Shown here in pieces: positions 9,463 to 19,400 of a stretch of DNA of 64,000 nt. The translations under genes and the position numbers were made by a program. Origin of the DNA: Gammaproteobacteria bacterium (lineage in GTDB: Bacteria > Pseudomonadota > Gammaproteobacteria > JABCZS01); NCBI GenBank assembly GCA_013289085.1, contig JABDAR010000001.1, positions 1-64,000 on the forward strand, given 5' to 3'. The first letter of the stretch is position 1, and the number at the start of each line of letters is the position of its first letter. The notes below the pieces were generated by a model that made no database searches, had not been told where the DNA came from, and saw nothing but the letters and a program-made list of their open reading frames with translations.

Positions 9463-11480
9463 AAGTGACAGCGCACTGGTTGCGCGAATGGGTGAATCCC
9501 AAACAAAATATCAAAGCTATTGCAGACATACTGACTTTGTCAGGATTAGAAGTGGACGCCCTACATGATTTGCCTAATGATGATCATTTAATCGATATTA
9601 ATTTAACGCCAAATCGTGGCGATTGCTTAAGTATACACGGCGTTGCGCGTGAATTAGCAGCGCTGACACAAACGCCTTTAATTGTAAAAAAAGAATCTTC
9701 AGTACCTGTAACTATCGATGATAAAAAAACGATTAAACTGGATTCTCTGGATTGCCCTTTTTATTCAGGGCGGGTGATTTTAAATGTTGATAATACACGT
9801 CCTACACCTAAATTTATTCAAGATCGTTTAGAGCAACTTGGTGTGCGCACTATTTCTTTAATTGTAGATATCGCCAATTATGTGATGTTTGAACTCGGTC
9901 AACCTTTACATGCTTTTGATTTAGAAAAAATTGGATCAACTATTATTGTCCGTGACGGCAAACCGGGCGAATCTTTAACATTATTAGATGAAACGATTGC
10001 GCAACTTGATGCACGCACCTTAGTGATTGGCGATGAAAAAAATCCTTTGGCATTGGCGGGGGTGATGGGTGGAAACGATTCAGGCGTTGGTCTTGAAACA
10101 AAATCAATATTTTTAGAAAGTGCACATTTTTTACCACAACGTATTGCGGGCAAAACACGTTTATTTGGAATTAATAGTGATGGGGCTTACCGTTTTGAAC
10201 GTGGCGTTGATCCTAAACTTGCACAAATTGCTTTAGAAAGGGTTAGTGCGCTTATTTTAGAATATGCAGGCGGTAAAGCGGGAGCTGTAACTATTGCGGG
10301 TCAAATACCCTCAGATAAAAAAAGTATTACTTTGCGTTTAGAACGTATAAATCGTTTATTAGGAATGGATTTTCCTAAAGATCAAGTTGTTCCAATTTTA
10401 GAACGTTTAGGTATGAAAGTTACGGATGAGTGGCAAGTGATCCCGCCGTCTTTTCGTTTTGATATTAATATCGAAGCCGATGTAATCGAAGAATTGGCGC
10501 GTGTTTATGGTTATCAACATATTCCAACGCATATGAGCGCTTTTCCCATACAAGCTCTTGCAGTGCCGGAAACAAAATTAACGGAAGAAGAATTGCGCGC
10601 TTTATGCATGAGCCGTGGTTATCATGAACAGATCACTTATAGTTTTGTGGACCACACCATTCAGGAATTATTGACAGGACATACCGGATTACCGTTATTA
10701 AATCCTATGAGTAGCCAAATGGATGTCATGCGGATGAGCTTATTACCTGGTTTATTACAGGCCCTTTGCTACAATCAAAACAGACAACAAACACATGTGC
10801 GCTTGTTTGAATTAGGCTTATGTTTTATCCCAAAAGCGGATAACGGCTTGAAACAACAACATAAAATTGCCGGCGTATTATGTAGCCAGCAAGCTGATAA
10901 ACATTGGCAATTACCCAAACGGGAGGCTAATTTTTACGATATTAAAGGCGATGTTGAAAGTTTATTGGCATTGACAGGGCTCGCTGAGACGTTTACCTGG
11001 CAAGCAGGGCAAGTGCGCGCTTTACATCCCGGACAAAGTGCATTATTGCTACACAATAATGTGTGTGTTGGTTATGTGGGGCAGTTGCATCCTAAACTTG
11101 CGAAACAATTAGATTTAAAAGGCAAGGTGTTTGTATTTGAACTTGAGCGGGATGTTTTATTAACCTGTAAAACACCGCGTTATCGTGAACTGTCAAAATT
11201 CCCGTCCATACGACGTGATTTAGCGATAGTGGTTGATAAAAAAGTGGCTGCACAAGATTTGTGTCAAATAGTGAAACAGCAACTGGGTGGATTGTTGCAA
11301 GAGATTACGATTTTTGATGTATATGAAGGGCCGGGCATCATGCCTGACAAAAAAAGTGTGGCGATGGCTGTGATGATGCAATCGCCGGATAGAACCTTGG
11401 CTGAGTCAGAAATTAATGCATGGATACAACAAGTAATCGATGCTTTAGCTAAAACTTACCAAGCAACCATAAGGAATTGA
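9459..11480 (+). CDS. pheT: Phenylalanyl-tRNA synthetase beta subunit lacking the B2 (EMAP/OB) domain
   Basis: PheT carries the editing and tRNA-recognition domains of PheRS. At 673 residues it is about 120 shorter than usual (E. coli about 795). The N-terminus is normal (WLREWVNP to GLEVD, residues 8-33), but the chain then jumps within about a dozen residues to [13 protein letters not shown] (45-57), which in other PheTs follows the roughly 110-residue OB-fold tRNA_bind domain. The B3/B4 editing domain with GGNDSGV and RFERGVDP, the B5 domain, the B6-B7 core and the C-terminal FDX-ACB domain (about 580-673, [13 protein letters not shown]) are present. The frame is continuous, so this is a domain loss and not a broken gene. 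Overlaps pheS by 4 bases. Confidence 0.95.
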   Translation: MKVTAHWLREWVNPKQNIKAIADILTLSGLEVDALHDLPNDDHLIDINLTPNRGDCLSIHGVARELAALTQTPLIVKKESSVPVTIDDKKTIKLDSLDCPFYSGRVILNVDNTRPTPKFIQDRLEQLGVRTISLIVDIANYVMFELGQPLHAFDLEKIGSTIIVRDGKPGESLTLLDETIAQLDARTLVIGDEKNPLALAGVMGGNDSGVGLETKSIFLESAHFLPQRIAGKTRLFGINSDGAYRFERGVDPKLAQIALERVSALILEYAGGKAGAVTIAGQIPSDKKSITLRLERINRLLGMDFPKDQVVPILERLGMKVTDEWQVIPPSFRFDINIEADVIEELARVYGYQHIPTHMSAFPIQALAVPETKLTEEELRALCMSRGYHEQITYSFVDHTIQELLTGHTGLPLLNPMSSQMDVMRMSLLPGLLQALCYNQNRQQTHVRLFELGLCFIPKADNGLKQQHKIAGVLCSQQADKHWQLPKREANFYDIKGDVESLLALTGLAETFTWQAGQVRALHPGQSALLLHNNVCVGYVGQLHPKLAKQLDLKGKVFVFELERDVLLTCKTPRYRELSKFPSIRRDLAIVVDKKVAAQDLCQIVKQQLGGLLQEITIFDVYEGPGIMPDKKSVAMAVMMQSPDRTLAESEINAWIQQVIDALAKTYQATIRN

Positions 11481-11483
11481 ATC

Positions 11484-11810
11484 GTGAGCGCAATTACAAA
11501 AGCAGATATCGCTGAAAAACTATTTGTGGATGTGGGTTTAAATAAGCGTGAAGCTAAAGATATGGTCGAACTTTTCTTCGAAGAAGTCCGTAGCTATTTA
11601 GAGCAGGGTCAACATATGAAATTATCTGGATTTGGTAATTTTACTTTGCGTGATAAAAGCGAGCGTCCAGGACGTAATCCTAAAACCGGTGAAGAAATTC
11701 CGATTACACGTCGTCGTGTTGTCACATTCCGTGCAGGTCAAAAACTCAAAGCTAAAGTGGAAGAACAAACGGCTAAAATCAAAGCCGATCAAGGTGTGAT
11801 CGATGAGTAG
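11484..11810 (+). CDS. ihfA: Integration host factor alpha subunit
   Basis: A 108-residue HU/IHF-fold DNA-bending protein. It has ALTKA-like start [11 protein letters not shown], the core KLSGFGNF, and the DNA-contacting arm with [14 protein letters not shown]. The start is GTG at 11484, four bases after pheT, with AAGGAAT upstream. With IhfB (32672-33004) it forms the heterodimer used in recombination, replication and promoter architecture. Location after pheT is the usual gammaproteobacterial position. It has a slightly long acidic/basic C-terminal tail. Confidence 0.96.
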   Translation: MSAITKADIAEKLFVDVGLNKREAKDMVELFFEEVRSYLEQGQHMKLSGFGNFTLRDKSERPGRNPKTGEEIPITRRRVVTFRAGQKLKAKVEEQTAKIKADQGVIDE

Positions 11811-12120
11811 TTTATTACCCGAAATTCCACAAAAACGTTATTTCACCATCAGTGAAGTCAGCAGTTTATGCGGCGTAAAACCCCATGTATTACGTTATTG
11901 GGAACAAGAATTTACCGAACTACGCCCCAGCAAACGCCGCGGCAATCGTCGTTATTATATTCGTGAAGATGTAGAATTAGTCCGTCAAATCAGCACATTA
12001 TTATACGAGCAAGGTTTCACCATTTCCGGCGCCCGCAAACAACTGGTCCCTCAAAGCTCTGCTTTACCCACAGGGCATATTATCAATCAATTAGAAGATG
12101 TGCTTGCAGTTTTAGCATAA
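11803..12120 (+). CDS. MerR-family transcriptional regulator
   Basis: A 105-residue protein with an N-terminal winged-helix domain ([24 protein letters not shown], then [19 protein letters not shown]). It lacks the long effector-binding C-terminus of metal or drug sensors. Small MerR-like proteins of this type commonly follow ihfA in gammaproteobacteria; the target is not known. It overlaps ihfA by 8 bases and is the last gene before a strong terminator. Confidence 0.9.
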   Translation: MSSLLPEIPQKRYFTISEVSSLCGVKPHVLRYWEQEFTELRPSKRRGNRRYYIREDVELVRQISTLLYEQGFTISGARKQLVPQSSALPTGHIINQLEDVLAVLA

Positions 12121-12145
12121 AAAAAGGGGCATAAGCCCCTTTTTT
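12121..12145. terminator. Bidirectional terminator
   Basis: AAAAAGGGGC, loop ATAA, GCCCC and TTTTTT form a symmetric hairpin with A- and T-runs on both sides. It ends the thrS-merR operon on the plus strand and the outer membrane protein gene on the minus strand. Confidence 0.93.
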
Positions 12146-12162
12146 GTTCGCACCATAATTGC

Positions 12163-13113
12163 TTAGAACACACCTTTGAGGTTAACATAAGGACCGCTAA
12201 ATGTAGCTGCTTCTGTAAATGTTATTTCAGAGCTACTAGTTGCTTGTGAAGCACTTATTGCATCAGCGTAGTAATCAACCTGATAGCCTATTTCAAGTCC
12301 TAAAGTAGGTAGATCTTGATCTTCGAAGTAATATACATAATCGATACCTACATTACCGCGAAGGTTAGTAACCGCTTGGTTGTCGAGTTCGTTATTTATA
12401 TACGCTATTGCTTTATTCTTGACTTGTGGAGTGACTGCATCTAAATCACCTAAGAAATAAGCAACAGATCCACCTGCTACAATACCCAAACCTTCGATGT
12501 CTTCACCAAAGTCATAACGTGCATCTATACCAAGACGTGGACCCCAGCCTTTGTATTCACTGCTTTGTTGAGCAAAACCGCCATCTGGAAAATTGCCTCT
12601 GCTTGATGTTGCTGCTATTGTGGCTGATTCATTTTCTTCTAATTCAACATAAGATGCACCCGCACCGAAACGCATTTGCATATGTTCACCAATATTCATA
12701 TATTGACTGATCATTAAGTCAAATGTATTCAGTTCATAGCCGAGGTTATCAGTAATATCTACTGTATTTGTGTCATCTGTTGGATCGACAGCAGTAAATT
12801 CGCCTGATTCATTAGTATCAAAATTACGATAAAATACCTCTATACCATTGGCGGTTTCATCAAAAATGTAACCTAAAGAAGCATCGATGCCTACATCATA
12901 ACCAGGTGTTACGTTTAACGCTTCAACTTGATCACCTCTCGTAAAGATAGGTGCATTTTGCGCAGAAGAAGGAGTGGCTATCCAAGCGCCCACAGAAGCA
13001 GTAATGCCACCTTCCAATTCAGGCACATAAACACCTTCATCAGCAAATGCAGCAGCAGAACTCAATACAGCTATAGAAGTCAGAGAACTTAAATAAATAT
13101 TTCTAATTTTCAT
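12163..13113 (-). CDS. Legionella-type major outer membrane protein (paralogue 1)
   Basis: A 316-residue outer membrane beta-barrel. A signal peptide is visible (MKIRNIYLSSLTSIAVLSSAAAFA, cleavage likely after AFA). The mature chain is rich in alternating aromatic strands, and it ends in GPYVNLKGVF with the terminal Phe required by the barrel assembly machinery. The layout fits the Legionella MOMP/Lpg1974-like pore family; family assignment is by overall look. AAAGGATAATAAAG precedes the ATG. The C-terminal half strongly resembles the partial gene at 63149-64000, including a stretch identical at DNA level. The gene stands alone between a terminator and divergent ispH. Confidence 0.8.
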   Translation of the reverse strand: MKIRNIYLSSLTSIAVLSSAAAFADEGVYVPELEGGITASVGAWIATPSSAQNAPIFTRGDQVEALNVTPGYDVGIDASLGYIFDETANGIEVFYRNFDTNESGEFTAVDPTDDTNTVDITDNLGYELNTFDLMISQYMNIGEHMQMRFGAGASYVELEENESATIAATSSRGNFPDGGFAQQSSEYKGWGPRLGIDARYDFGEDIEGLGIVAGGSVAYFLGDLDAVTPQVKNKAIAYINNELDNQAVTNLRGNVGIDYVYYFEDQDLPTLGLEIGYQVDYYADAISASQATSSSEITFTEAATFSGPYVNLKGVF

Positions 13114-13210
13114 CTTTATTATCCTTTGTTAATACCCTATCGGGCTTATTGCTCTTTGTATCGGATGGGGAGGATTAAACTTTAGTCCACTTAATTATAT
13201 TTATGGTAAA

Positions 13211-14188
13211 ATGACTCCTATGAAAATCCTTCTTGCTAATCCCCGTGGCTTTTGTGCGGGCGTCGATAGGGCGATTGAAATCGTCAAACGGGCCTTAGTT
13301 TTATTTGGCGCGCCGGTTTATGTGCGGCATCAAATTGTTCATAATCGCTTTGTGGTCAAAAGTCTGGAAGATGAAGGCGCTGTGTTTGTTAAAGAACTTA
13401 ATGAAGTGCCTGATGGGGCTATTGTTATTTTCAGTGCTCATGGCGTGGCTAAACAAGTCCATGAACAAGGTGCGCATCGGGATTTAACAGTAATAGACGC
13501 CACCTGTCCATTAGTAACCAAAGTGCATATGGAAGTCGTGCGTGCGGCGCGTGCAGGACATGAATGTATTTTAATTGGTCATGCGGGACACCCTGAAGTG
13601 ATAGGTACCATGGGGCACTATACCGCTGATAAAAATGATATGTATTTAGTTGAAAATGTAGAAGATGTTGCGGCGCTCACTGTGCGTGATCACGAACATT
13701 TACATTTTGTGACCCAAACTACACTTTCTGTTGATGAAACCCGCGCAATTATTGCTGCATTAGAAAAACGTTTTCCAAAAATTCAAGGACCTAAACATGA
13801 TGATATTTGTTATGCCACGCAAAATCGTCAAGATGCAGTGCGAAAACTTGCACAATTAAGTGAAGTCGTATTAGTCGTTGGTTCTGAAAATAGTTCGAAC
13901 TCAAATCGTTTGCGTGAATTGGCTGAACATTTAGGCGCGAGGGCATATTTGTTGGATTGTCCTGATTTGTTGCAAAAATCTTGGTTTGAAGGCATAAATA
14001 CAGTGGGGATTACTGCGGGTGCTTCTGCGCCGGAAGTGTTGGTGCAACAAATAATCTCTCGTTTAAAAGAGTGGGGCGCGGATGAAGAAATCACTCAAAT
14101 TACAGGGGCGATTGAGCAAATGGAATTTGCATTGCCTCGGGTGTTAAGGCAACAGCAGAAATTGGAGTCGCCTCATACTGCAGACTAG
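13211..14188 (+). CDS. ispH: 4-hydroxy-3-methylbut-2-enyl diphosphate reductase
   Basis: IspH, the last enzyme of the MEP isoprenoid pathway, reduces HMBPP to IPP and DMAPP with a [4Fe-4S] cluster. The three cluster cysteines are visible in [20 protein letters not shown] and ICYATQNRQ, and the SNSNRL substrate motif is present. Length is 325 residues from 13211, or 322 if the ATG at 13220 ([12 protein letters not shown]) is used; the second matches the family better. It is divergent from the outer membrane protein gene. The last 89 bases overlap the convergent epimerase gene. Confidence 0.97.
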   Translation: MTPMKILLANPRGFCAGVDRAIEIVKRALVLFGAPVYVRHQIVHNRFVVKSLEDEGAVFVKELNEVPDGAIVIFSAHGVAKQVHEQGAHRDLTVIDATCPLVTKVHMEVVRAARAGHECILIGHAGHPEVIGTMGHYTADKNDMYLVENVEDVAALTVRDHEHLHFVTQTTLSVDETRAIIAALEKRFPKIQGPKHDDICYATQNRQDAVRKLAQLSEVVLVVGSENSSNSNRLRELAEHLGARAYLLDCPDLLQKSWFEGINTVGITAGASAPEVLVQQIISRLKEWGADEEITQITGAIEQMEFALPRVLRQQQKLESPHTAD

Positions 14189-15119
14189 ATTGAATTTTTT
14201 CGATACTGGCTTTTGAATGGCGAATATCGCCTTGACGTTCAGGATTATATTGCACCGGATGATTTTCTTTTTTAAAAGCAATTCTAAGAAAATCACAGAG
14301 CTCATTTAAAGTGGTTTCAACACCAGAGCCTACGTTATAGACTGTGTTCAATGCTGCTTTTTCTTGGGTGGCGCCGGCTAAAATATTTGCTTTTACAATA
14401 TCTTTGACATAACAAAAATCACGCGAAGTTTCGCCATCACCATTAATCTGAATGGCTTGATTGTTTTTAATGGCATCTATCCATGCAGGAATAACTGCAG
14501 CGTAAGCACCTGTTAAACTTTGATGCGGTCCAAATACATTAAAATAACGCAAGCCTATGGTTTCTAAACCATAGGTTTTTGTAAACGCAATAGCATCGAT
14601 TTCATTACAGGCTTTAGTCGCGGCATAAAGGGACAGGGGTGAGAATGTTGAGGATTCTTTTATGGGCATTTGCTGCGTGTCCCCATAAACTGCGCAAGAA
14701 GATGCATAAATAATGCGTTTTACCTGTGCATTTTTTGCAGCGATCAGCACATTTAAAAATCCTGTCGTATTGACAGCATGCACCATTGCCGGTTCTTTGA
14801 TAGACAAGGGTACGCTCGCTATCGCGGCTTGATGCAGAACAATATCCACATTTTCCATGACTTCTGCGCACGTTTGGGGTGATAAAATATCACCTTCATG
14901 AAAGACAAAAAGTTTTTGCTGTGCTTTTTCAAAGAGTGCCAATGTGCGGTGTAAGTCTTTTTGAGTGCTTGTGGCAAAATTATCTAAGCCTATTACCCGT
15001 TGATTAAGAGAAAGTAGCGCTTCAAGTAGGTGATTACCAATAAAACCTGCAACACCGGTCACAAGCCAGGTGCGCGGCTTTGCGAGCAGTTCATTTTTAA
15101 CTTTGGTATAATATGACAT
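14100..15119 (-). CDS. NAD-dependent sugar epimerase, UDP-GlcNAc/glucose 4-epimerase type
   Basis: A 339-residue extended short-chain dehydrogenase. It has the nucleotide-binding TGVAGFIG near residue 21, GLDNFATS, the catalytic Tyr-x-x-x-Lys as YAATK, and the RYFNVFGP substrate-loop motif. The N-terminal extension before the Rossmann motif and overall length fit the WbpP/TviC group that makes UDP-GalNAc or UDP-GalNAcA precursors for surface polysaccharide; exact substrate is inferred. It lies back to back with a WaaG-like glycosyltransferase, and its 3' end overlaps ispH by 89 bases in convergent orientation. Confidence 0.88.
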   Translation of the reverse strand: MSYYTKVKNELLAKPRTWLVTGVAGFIGNHLLEALLSLNQRVIGLDNFATSTQKDLHRTLALFEKAQQKLFVFHEGDILSPQTCAEVMENVDIVLHQAAIASVPLSIKEPAMVHAVNTTGFLNVLIAAKNAQVKRIIYASSCAVYGDTQQMPIKESSTFSPLSLYAATKACNEIDAIAFTKTYGLETIGLRYFNVFGPHQSLTGAYAAVIPAWIDAIKNNQAIQINGDGETSRDFCYVKDIVKANILAGATQEKAALNTVYNVGSGVETTLNELCDFLRIAFKKENHPVQYNPERQGDIRHSKASIEKIQSSLQYEATPISAVALTPEAMQIPFAQSPL

Positions 15120-15158
15120 CCATGAATTTTACCACTGATTGTACAAATTGGAAAACGA

Positions 15159-16247
15159 ATGAAGCTGTTGTTTTGCTTATTTAATTATTTTCCTTACGGC
15201 GGCTTGCAGCGTGATTGCATGCTTTTGGCCAAGGCTTGTCTTGCTGCGGGTGATGAGGTCGATATTATCACTCAAAGTTGGACAGGGCCCAAAGTTCCGG
15301 GTATTACCGTACATTGTATTCCGGTGCGGGGGTGGGCCAATTATCAAAAATGTAATAATTTCACCCAGTATGTTTTAACGTTTATCAAAAAAAATCATTA
15401 CGATGGCGTTATTGGTTTTGATAAAATGCCAGGCTTAGATATTTATTATGCTGCGGGGGCTTATCGGTCAAAAGCGCAGGGCCTTTTGTCGTTTTTGCCG
15501 CGCGATCGCACTTATGAATATTTACAACAATCTGTTTTTTCATCTTTGCAAAAAACTCATATTTTATTGCTTACCAAAACTCAGCAAGACATTTTTATTC
15601 ATCATTATGCTACAGCCACTGCACGGTTTCATATGTTACCACCGGGAATTGATCCCAATAGACGTCTGGCTGTGCCGCGAGCAAAAAAAACGCTTCTTGA
15701 TCAAAAAAATATTTTATTTATCGGATCTAGCTTTAAAAATAAAGGACTTGAGCGGGCGCTGCGCGCGGTGGCGAGTTTGCCTAAAGAGGTGCGCACTATT
15801 ACAAAATTATGGATAGTAGGACACGATAGTTTGATGCCCTATTGGTTTTTAATTAAACAATTGGGGCTATCAAAACAGATTAAATTTATAGGTGCAAGTG
15901 ATGATGTGCCGCAATTATTACAGCATGCCGATATATTGTTACATCCCGCACATTTAGAGTTAACCGGAACGGTATTATTAGAAGCTTTAGTGGCAGGTGT
16001 GCCTGTGTTAACAACAGCGGCCTGTGGTTTTGCTGATTATGTAAAAGCATCAGGTGCGGGCAAAGTGATTCAAGATCCGTTTTCACAAGCAGCGTTAAAT
16101 CAAGCATTGCAAGAAATGTTATCACCGGATGAATTGCATCACTTGCAAGAAAAGGCCCTGGATTTTAGTAAAACAGCCGATGTGTATCGCATGCCTGAAG
16201 TTGCCGTGGAACTTATTCATGAGATTCTTACCAACATTGCATCGTAG
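15159..16247 (+). CDS. Family 4 glycosyltransferase, WaaG (LPS core glucosyltransferase I)-like
   Basis: A 362-residue GT-B transferase. The N-terminal domain opens with FNYFPYGGLQRDCMLLA; the C-terminal domain has the EX7E donor-sugar site as HPAHLELTGTVLLEALVAGVPVLTT, followed by CGFADYV, all close to WaaG of enterobacterial LPS core assembly. It probably adds a hexose to the inner core at the cytoplasmic face. It is divergent from the epimerase with about 40 bases between starts. The stop overlaps the convergent pilin gene by 20 bases. Confidence 0.85.
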   Translation: MKLLFCLFNYFPYGGLQRDCMLLAKACLAAGDEVDIITQSWTGPKVPGITVHCIPVRGWANYQKCNNFTQYVLTFIKKNHYDGVIGFDKMPGLDIYYAAGAYRSKAQGLLSFLPRDRTYEYLQQSVFSSLQKTHILLLTKTQQDIFIHHYATATARFHMLPPGIDPNRRLAVPRAKKTLLDQKNILFIGSSFKNKGLERALRAVASLPKEVRTITKLWIVGHDSLMPYWFLIKQLGLSKQIKFIGASDDVPQLLQHADILLHPAHLELTGTVLLEALVAGVPVLTTAACGFADYVKASGAGKVIQDPFSQAALNQALQEMLSPDELHHLQEKALDFSKTADVYRMPEVAVELIHEILTNIAS

Positions 16248-16653
16248 TATCTTGTTGCTTATCATCATACGCGTTCATATGACCTAAACTATCTAATGTA
16301 AACTGTGCGCAAGTGGTATCTTTAGTTTGATTCAATACAGGTATGGCTGAAAAAATAACACTTGAGGCTTCAGCATGCGCACTGATTTGATAATGGGCAG
16401 ATAAAGAAGCTTGGCTTGAACCAACGCCAAGTCCAATATTGTCTAGGCACTCTTGTGCATCCACCACATTCAACACACATTGTTGCCATAAAGCCTGGTA
16501 ATGAAACAAGCTATTGGCCGCATCTAAGCGATTAGATTTATTTATATAACTTATATAATTAGGATAAGCGATGAGCGCAATAAGACTGATAATCAGTAAA
16601 ACGCTTAATATTTCAATTAAAGTAAAGCCCTTTGGCTTGAGGTGTGTCGTCAT
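16228..16653 (-). CDS. Type IV prepilin-like protein, PilE family
   Basis: A 141-residue class III signal protein: short basic leader KPKG, then FTLIEILSVLLIISLIALIAYPNYISYINKS, with Phe+1 and Glu+5 of the mature pilin helix. The C-terminal part has two Cys pairs that could form the D-region disulfide. Processing by PilD and assembly in a type IV pilus or related machine are expected. No other pilus gene lies next to it. Convergent overlap of 20 bases with the glycosyltransferase gene. Confidence 0.85.
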   Translation of the reverse strand: MTTHLKPKGFTLIEILSVLLIISLIALIAYPNYISYINKSNRLDAANSLFHYQALWQQCVLNVVDAQECLDNIGLGVGSSQASLSAHYQISAHAEASSVIFSAIPVLNQTKDTTCAQFTLDSLGHMNAYDDKQQDTTMQCW

Positions 16654-16688
16654 TTCACCTATCTTATAGAAATAATGGAGATATTTCT

Positions 16689-16916
16689 ATGACTGATATT
16701 AAAAAAGCCTTGCTTGATCCGACAGCGGTATTTGAGAATCCGATGCAAGTATTGCATGCCATCGATTTAAGCCGCGAACAAAAAATAGAAATCCTGCAAC
16801 GCTGGCGCTACGATGAAGAGTTAATGGAAATCGCTGAACAGGAAAACATGTCAAGAGGTAAGGGAAAAGATATTCTAGAATCTATTCTTGAAGCCTTAAG
16901 ATCTTTGGGCGCGTGA
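16689..16916 (+). CDS. Small conserved-type hypothetical protein
   Basis: A 75-residue soluble acidic protein with no signal peptide. ATG 16689 follows GGAG with 8-base spacing; the longer frame from 16644 would start inside the divergent pilin gene. It has a short helical core around LSREQKIEILQRWRYDEELMEIAEQENM, which I recall as a pattern of small uncharacterised proteobacterial proteins. No function can be assigned. It lies divergent from the pilin and its last 21 bases overlap the convergent glycosyltransferase. Confidence 0.75.
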   Translation: MTDIKKALLDPTAVFENPMQVLHAIDLSREQKIEILQRWRYDEELMEIAEQENMSRGKGKDILESILEALRSLGA

Positions 16917-17657
16917 ATTCGCCTCCAGTAATTTTAAATATTTATAATAAGCGGTATGACCATTGTAGGCAGAAATGATAAAGCCTTCAGCACCATCCAA
17001 AAAACCTCTTTTAATAACATAACTTTTAATAAAAGCAGATAGGCCATGTAAAATGGCTGCACCTAAAGATGAGGATTTCTTCCCACAATTTTGCTCGGCA
17101 AATAAAGTCGAGTATATTTGCATTTTTTGTAAAAAATCACTGATGGATTCATAAGAGTAATGAATAATCGGCCCATTAAGGGCGCGGGTTTTAAGGCCGC
17201 TAGTCATGATGGATTCATGCACTTGTGCGTCTGTAAACTGAGTATGTCCGCGATGATACAATCTAAATTTTCTGTCAGGGTACCAGCCACAACCTTTAAT
17301 CCATTTGCCATTAAAATAATTATGATTCGAGATAGAATAAATGGTTTTGGGATCTAATGTTTCATGTGAAAGCGTATTGATTAATTCGGGAGTGACGATT
17401 TCATCATGATCAATGGATAAAATCCAATCGTTTTTTGCAGCACTAGACGCTTCATTATGTGTTCTTCCAAAACCTTTGAAAGTATCTTGAATAAGCGTAA
17501 CATTCGAATATTTTTTTGCAATTTCAAGCGTGTTATCAGTTGAGCCATTGTCAAAAAGTAACACTTCACCAAAAGCACTTAATGCATTTAACACTTCATT
17601 AAGATATTTTTGGCTATTTTTGGTTAAAACAGTGACGCTGATTTCTTGTAGATTCAT
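16896..17657 (-). CDS. Family 2 glycosyltransferase, WaaE/KdtX-like
   Basis: A 253-residue GT-A transferase: SVTVLTKNSQKYL at the start, DNGSTDNT nucleotide-binding loop and the metal-binding SIDHDE. The spacing and the FGRTHNEAS segment resemble the WaaE/KdtX group that adds a hexose to LPS inner core. ATG 17657 is chosen because an extension to 17729 would overlap the gltA coding sequence and lacks family similarity. It starts 4 bases after gltA on the same strand and may be co-transcribed with it. Confidence 0.83.
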   Translation of the reverse strand: MNLQEISVTVLTKNSQKYLNEVLNALSAFGEVLLFDNGSTDNTLEIAKKYSNVTLIQDTFKGFGRTHNEASSAAKNDWILSIDHDEIVTPELINTLSHETLDPKTIYSISNHNYFNGKWIKGCGWYPDRKFRLYHRGHTQFTDAQVHESIMTSGLKTRALNGPIIHYSYESISDFLQKMQIYSTLFAEQNCGKKSSSLGAAILHGLSAFIKSYVIKRGFLDGAEGFIISAYNGHTAYYKYLKLLEANSRAQRS

Positions 17658-17661
17658 AAGC

Positions 17662-18924
17662 TTAAATATCTCGCTCAGTAGGCCCTGTATACCACTGACG
17701 AGGACGACCGATTTTAAAATCATTATCATCTAACATTTCAGACCATTGCGCAAGCCAGCCGACTGTTCTTGCAAGAGCAAAAATAGACGTAAATAATGCG
17801 GTTGGAATACCAATGGCGCGTAAAATAATGCCGGAATAAAAATCAACATTAGGATAAAGTTTTCTTTGAATAAAATATTCATCTTCTAAAGCAATTTTTT
17901 CTAATTGCATGGCGATTCTAAATAAAGGATCATCCGGTGTGCCTAATTCATTTAAGACTTCATCACAGGTTTGCTTCATAACGGTTGCGCGTGGATCATA
18001 ATTTTTATAAACCCTATGACCAAAACCCATTAATCTAAAATTGCTATTGGGATCTTTAGCGCGCGCAATATATTCTTCAATATTTTTTTCATCTTTAATT
18101 TCAGTCAGCATTTTAATCACTGCTTCATTAGCACCACCATGAGCTGTGCCCCATAAAGCGGCTGTTCCTGCAGCGATGCAGGCATAAGGATTGGCCAATG
18201 TGGAACCTGCTAAACGCACGGTTGAAGTCGAGGCATTTTGTTCATGATCGGCATGTAAAATTAAAATTCGATCAATGGCTTTATTCAGAGTAGGATTATT
18301 CGCACGCGTATCATCGAATAATAAATACATAAATTGCGAGGCGTAATCTAAACCTTCACGCGGTGTATTGATTTTGTTACCCAAATAATGTTGATAAGTC
18401 ATGGCCACTAATGTCGGCATATAACCGATAAGTTGTTCGATGGCTTGTTTACGCTCAGCAGCATCACGTATTTTAATGGGGTGATAATAACCCGCTAATG
18501 CGCCTAACAGGCTAATCAGCATCGCCATGGGATGCGCACCTTTTGCAAAACCTTGTAAGGTTTGCTCGATAATCGCAGGTGGGCTCACATGTGAAGTAAT
18601 GGTTTTTTTAAAATCTTGTTGTTGCGTAGAATTTGGTAATTCACCTTTTAATAATAAATAAGCGGTGGTTAAAAAATCAGTTTTCTTTGCTAGCTGATCA
18701 ATCGGATAACCGCGATGTAATAATATGCCTTTATCACCATCTATATAAGTAATGGCAGATTTGCAAGAGGCAGTAGAAATAAAACCAGGATCATAAGTAA
18801 AAAAATTATGCTTACCTAAAGCCGCAACATCAATAAGTTCAGGCCCGTAGGTGGCTTCATGAATAGGTAAATCAATGGAAGGTTTGTCATCAATAGTAAG
18901 TTTTGCGACTTTGTCAATCATCAT
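17662..18924 (-). CDS. gltA: Citrate synthase
   Basis: A 420-residue type II (hexameric, NADH-sensitive class) citrate synthase condensing oxaloacetate and acetyl-CoA. Key segments are GDKGILLHRGYPI, LHADHEQNASTSTVR (catalytic His in ADHEQN), TAHGGANEAV (second His) and GFGHRVYKNYDPRA, with the catalytic Asp in YPNVDFYSG. Two consecutive ATGs (18924, 18921) can serve as start. It is divergent from sdhCDAB, as in E. coli, placing the whole upper TCA region together. Confidence 0.97.
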   Translation of the reverse strand: MMIDKVAKLTIDDKPSIDLPIHEATYGPELIDVAALGKHNFFTYDPGFISTASCKSAITYIDGDKGILLHRGYPIDQLAKKTDFLTTAYLLLKGELPNSTQQQDFKKTITSHVSPPAIIEQTLQGFAKGAHPMAMLISLLGALAGYYHPIKIRDAAERKQAIEQLIGYMPTLVAMTYQHYLGNKINTPREGLDYASQFMYLLFDDTRANNPTLNKAIDRILILHADHEQNASTSTVRLAGSTLANPYACIAAGTAALWGTAHGGANEAVIKMLTEIKDEKNIEEYIARAKDPNSNFRLMGFGHRVYKNYDPRATVMKQTCDEVLNELGTPDDPLFRIAMQLEKIALEDEYFIQRKLYPNVDFYSGIILRAIGIPTALFTSIFALARTVGWLAQWSEMLDDNDFKIGRPRQWYTGPTERDI

Positions 18925-18963
18925 AGTTATCCGTAAGTTTTGTAAATCATAGCATACAACCTA

Positions 18964-18992
18964 TTGTTCTCAAAAGCGATTAAGCTTATAAT
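18964..18992 (+). promoter_or_regulatory. Sigma-70 promoter for sdhCDAB-suc
   Basis: TTGTTC (18964-18969), 17-base spacer, TATAAT (18987-18992). Expected start near 18999 leaves a leader of about 27 bases before the GTG of sdhC. Confidence 0.7.
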
Positions 18993-19025
18993 TGGGGCCG
19001 ATTCATTTATCTGTAAGGTTTTACC

Positions 19026-19400
19026 GTGACTCCAAAACGTCCTATTAATCTTAATTTGTTGACGATCGCCTTTCCTGTGCCGGCAATTGTGTCGATATTG
19101 CACCGAATTTCGGGTGTGATTTTATTTTTGATGATTCCTGCGTTTTTAGCATTGCTCGCTTGTAGTCTTCATAATGTAGAGGGTTTTAATAAAGTCCTCA
19201 GTTTTCTTGTCCATCCACTCATTAAATTTTTTATGTGGGGTGTGTTGCTTGCTTTGTTTTATCACCTTATCGCCGGTATTCGTCATTTATTGATGGATGT
19301 CCATTGTGGCGATAGTTTAAAAGGCGGGCGAATCGGCGCGAAGTTAGTGTTAGCGGTCACCATTATTTTTGCAATTTTTCTAGGAATATGGTTATGGTAA
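19026..19400 (+). CDS. sdhC: Succinate dehydrogenase cytochrome b556 subunit
   Basis: A 124-residue membrane anchor of complex II with three transmembrane helices. The family motif PxxSILHRISG is present as VSILHRISGV, and the heme/quinone-region HLIAGIRHLLMD follows in helix 2. Start is GTG at 19026. It overlaps sdhD by 13 bases. Confidence 0.96.
   Translation: MTPKRPINLNLLTIAFPVPAIVSILHRISGVILFLMIPAFLALLACSLHNVEGFNKVLSFLVHPLIKFFMWGVLLALFYHLIAGIRHLLMDVHCGDSLKGGRIGAKLVLAVTIIFAIFLGIWLW

Noticed and set aside
14100-14188. Suspected frameshift at the end of ispH because of the long overlap with the epimerase
   Set aside because: Both proteins have normal family length, so the overlap appears real.
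14614-14871. 85-residue minus-strand frame inside the epimerase gene
   Set aside because: Shadow frame of a well-supported enzyme; Cys/Arg-rich without recognisable features.
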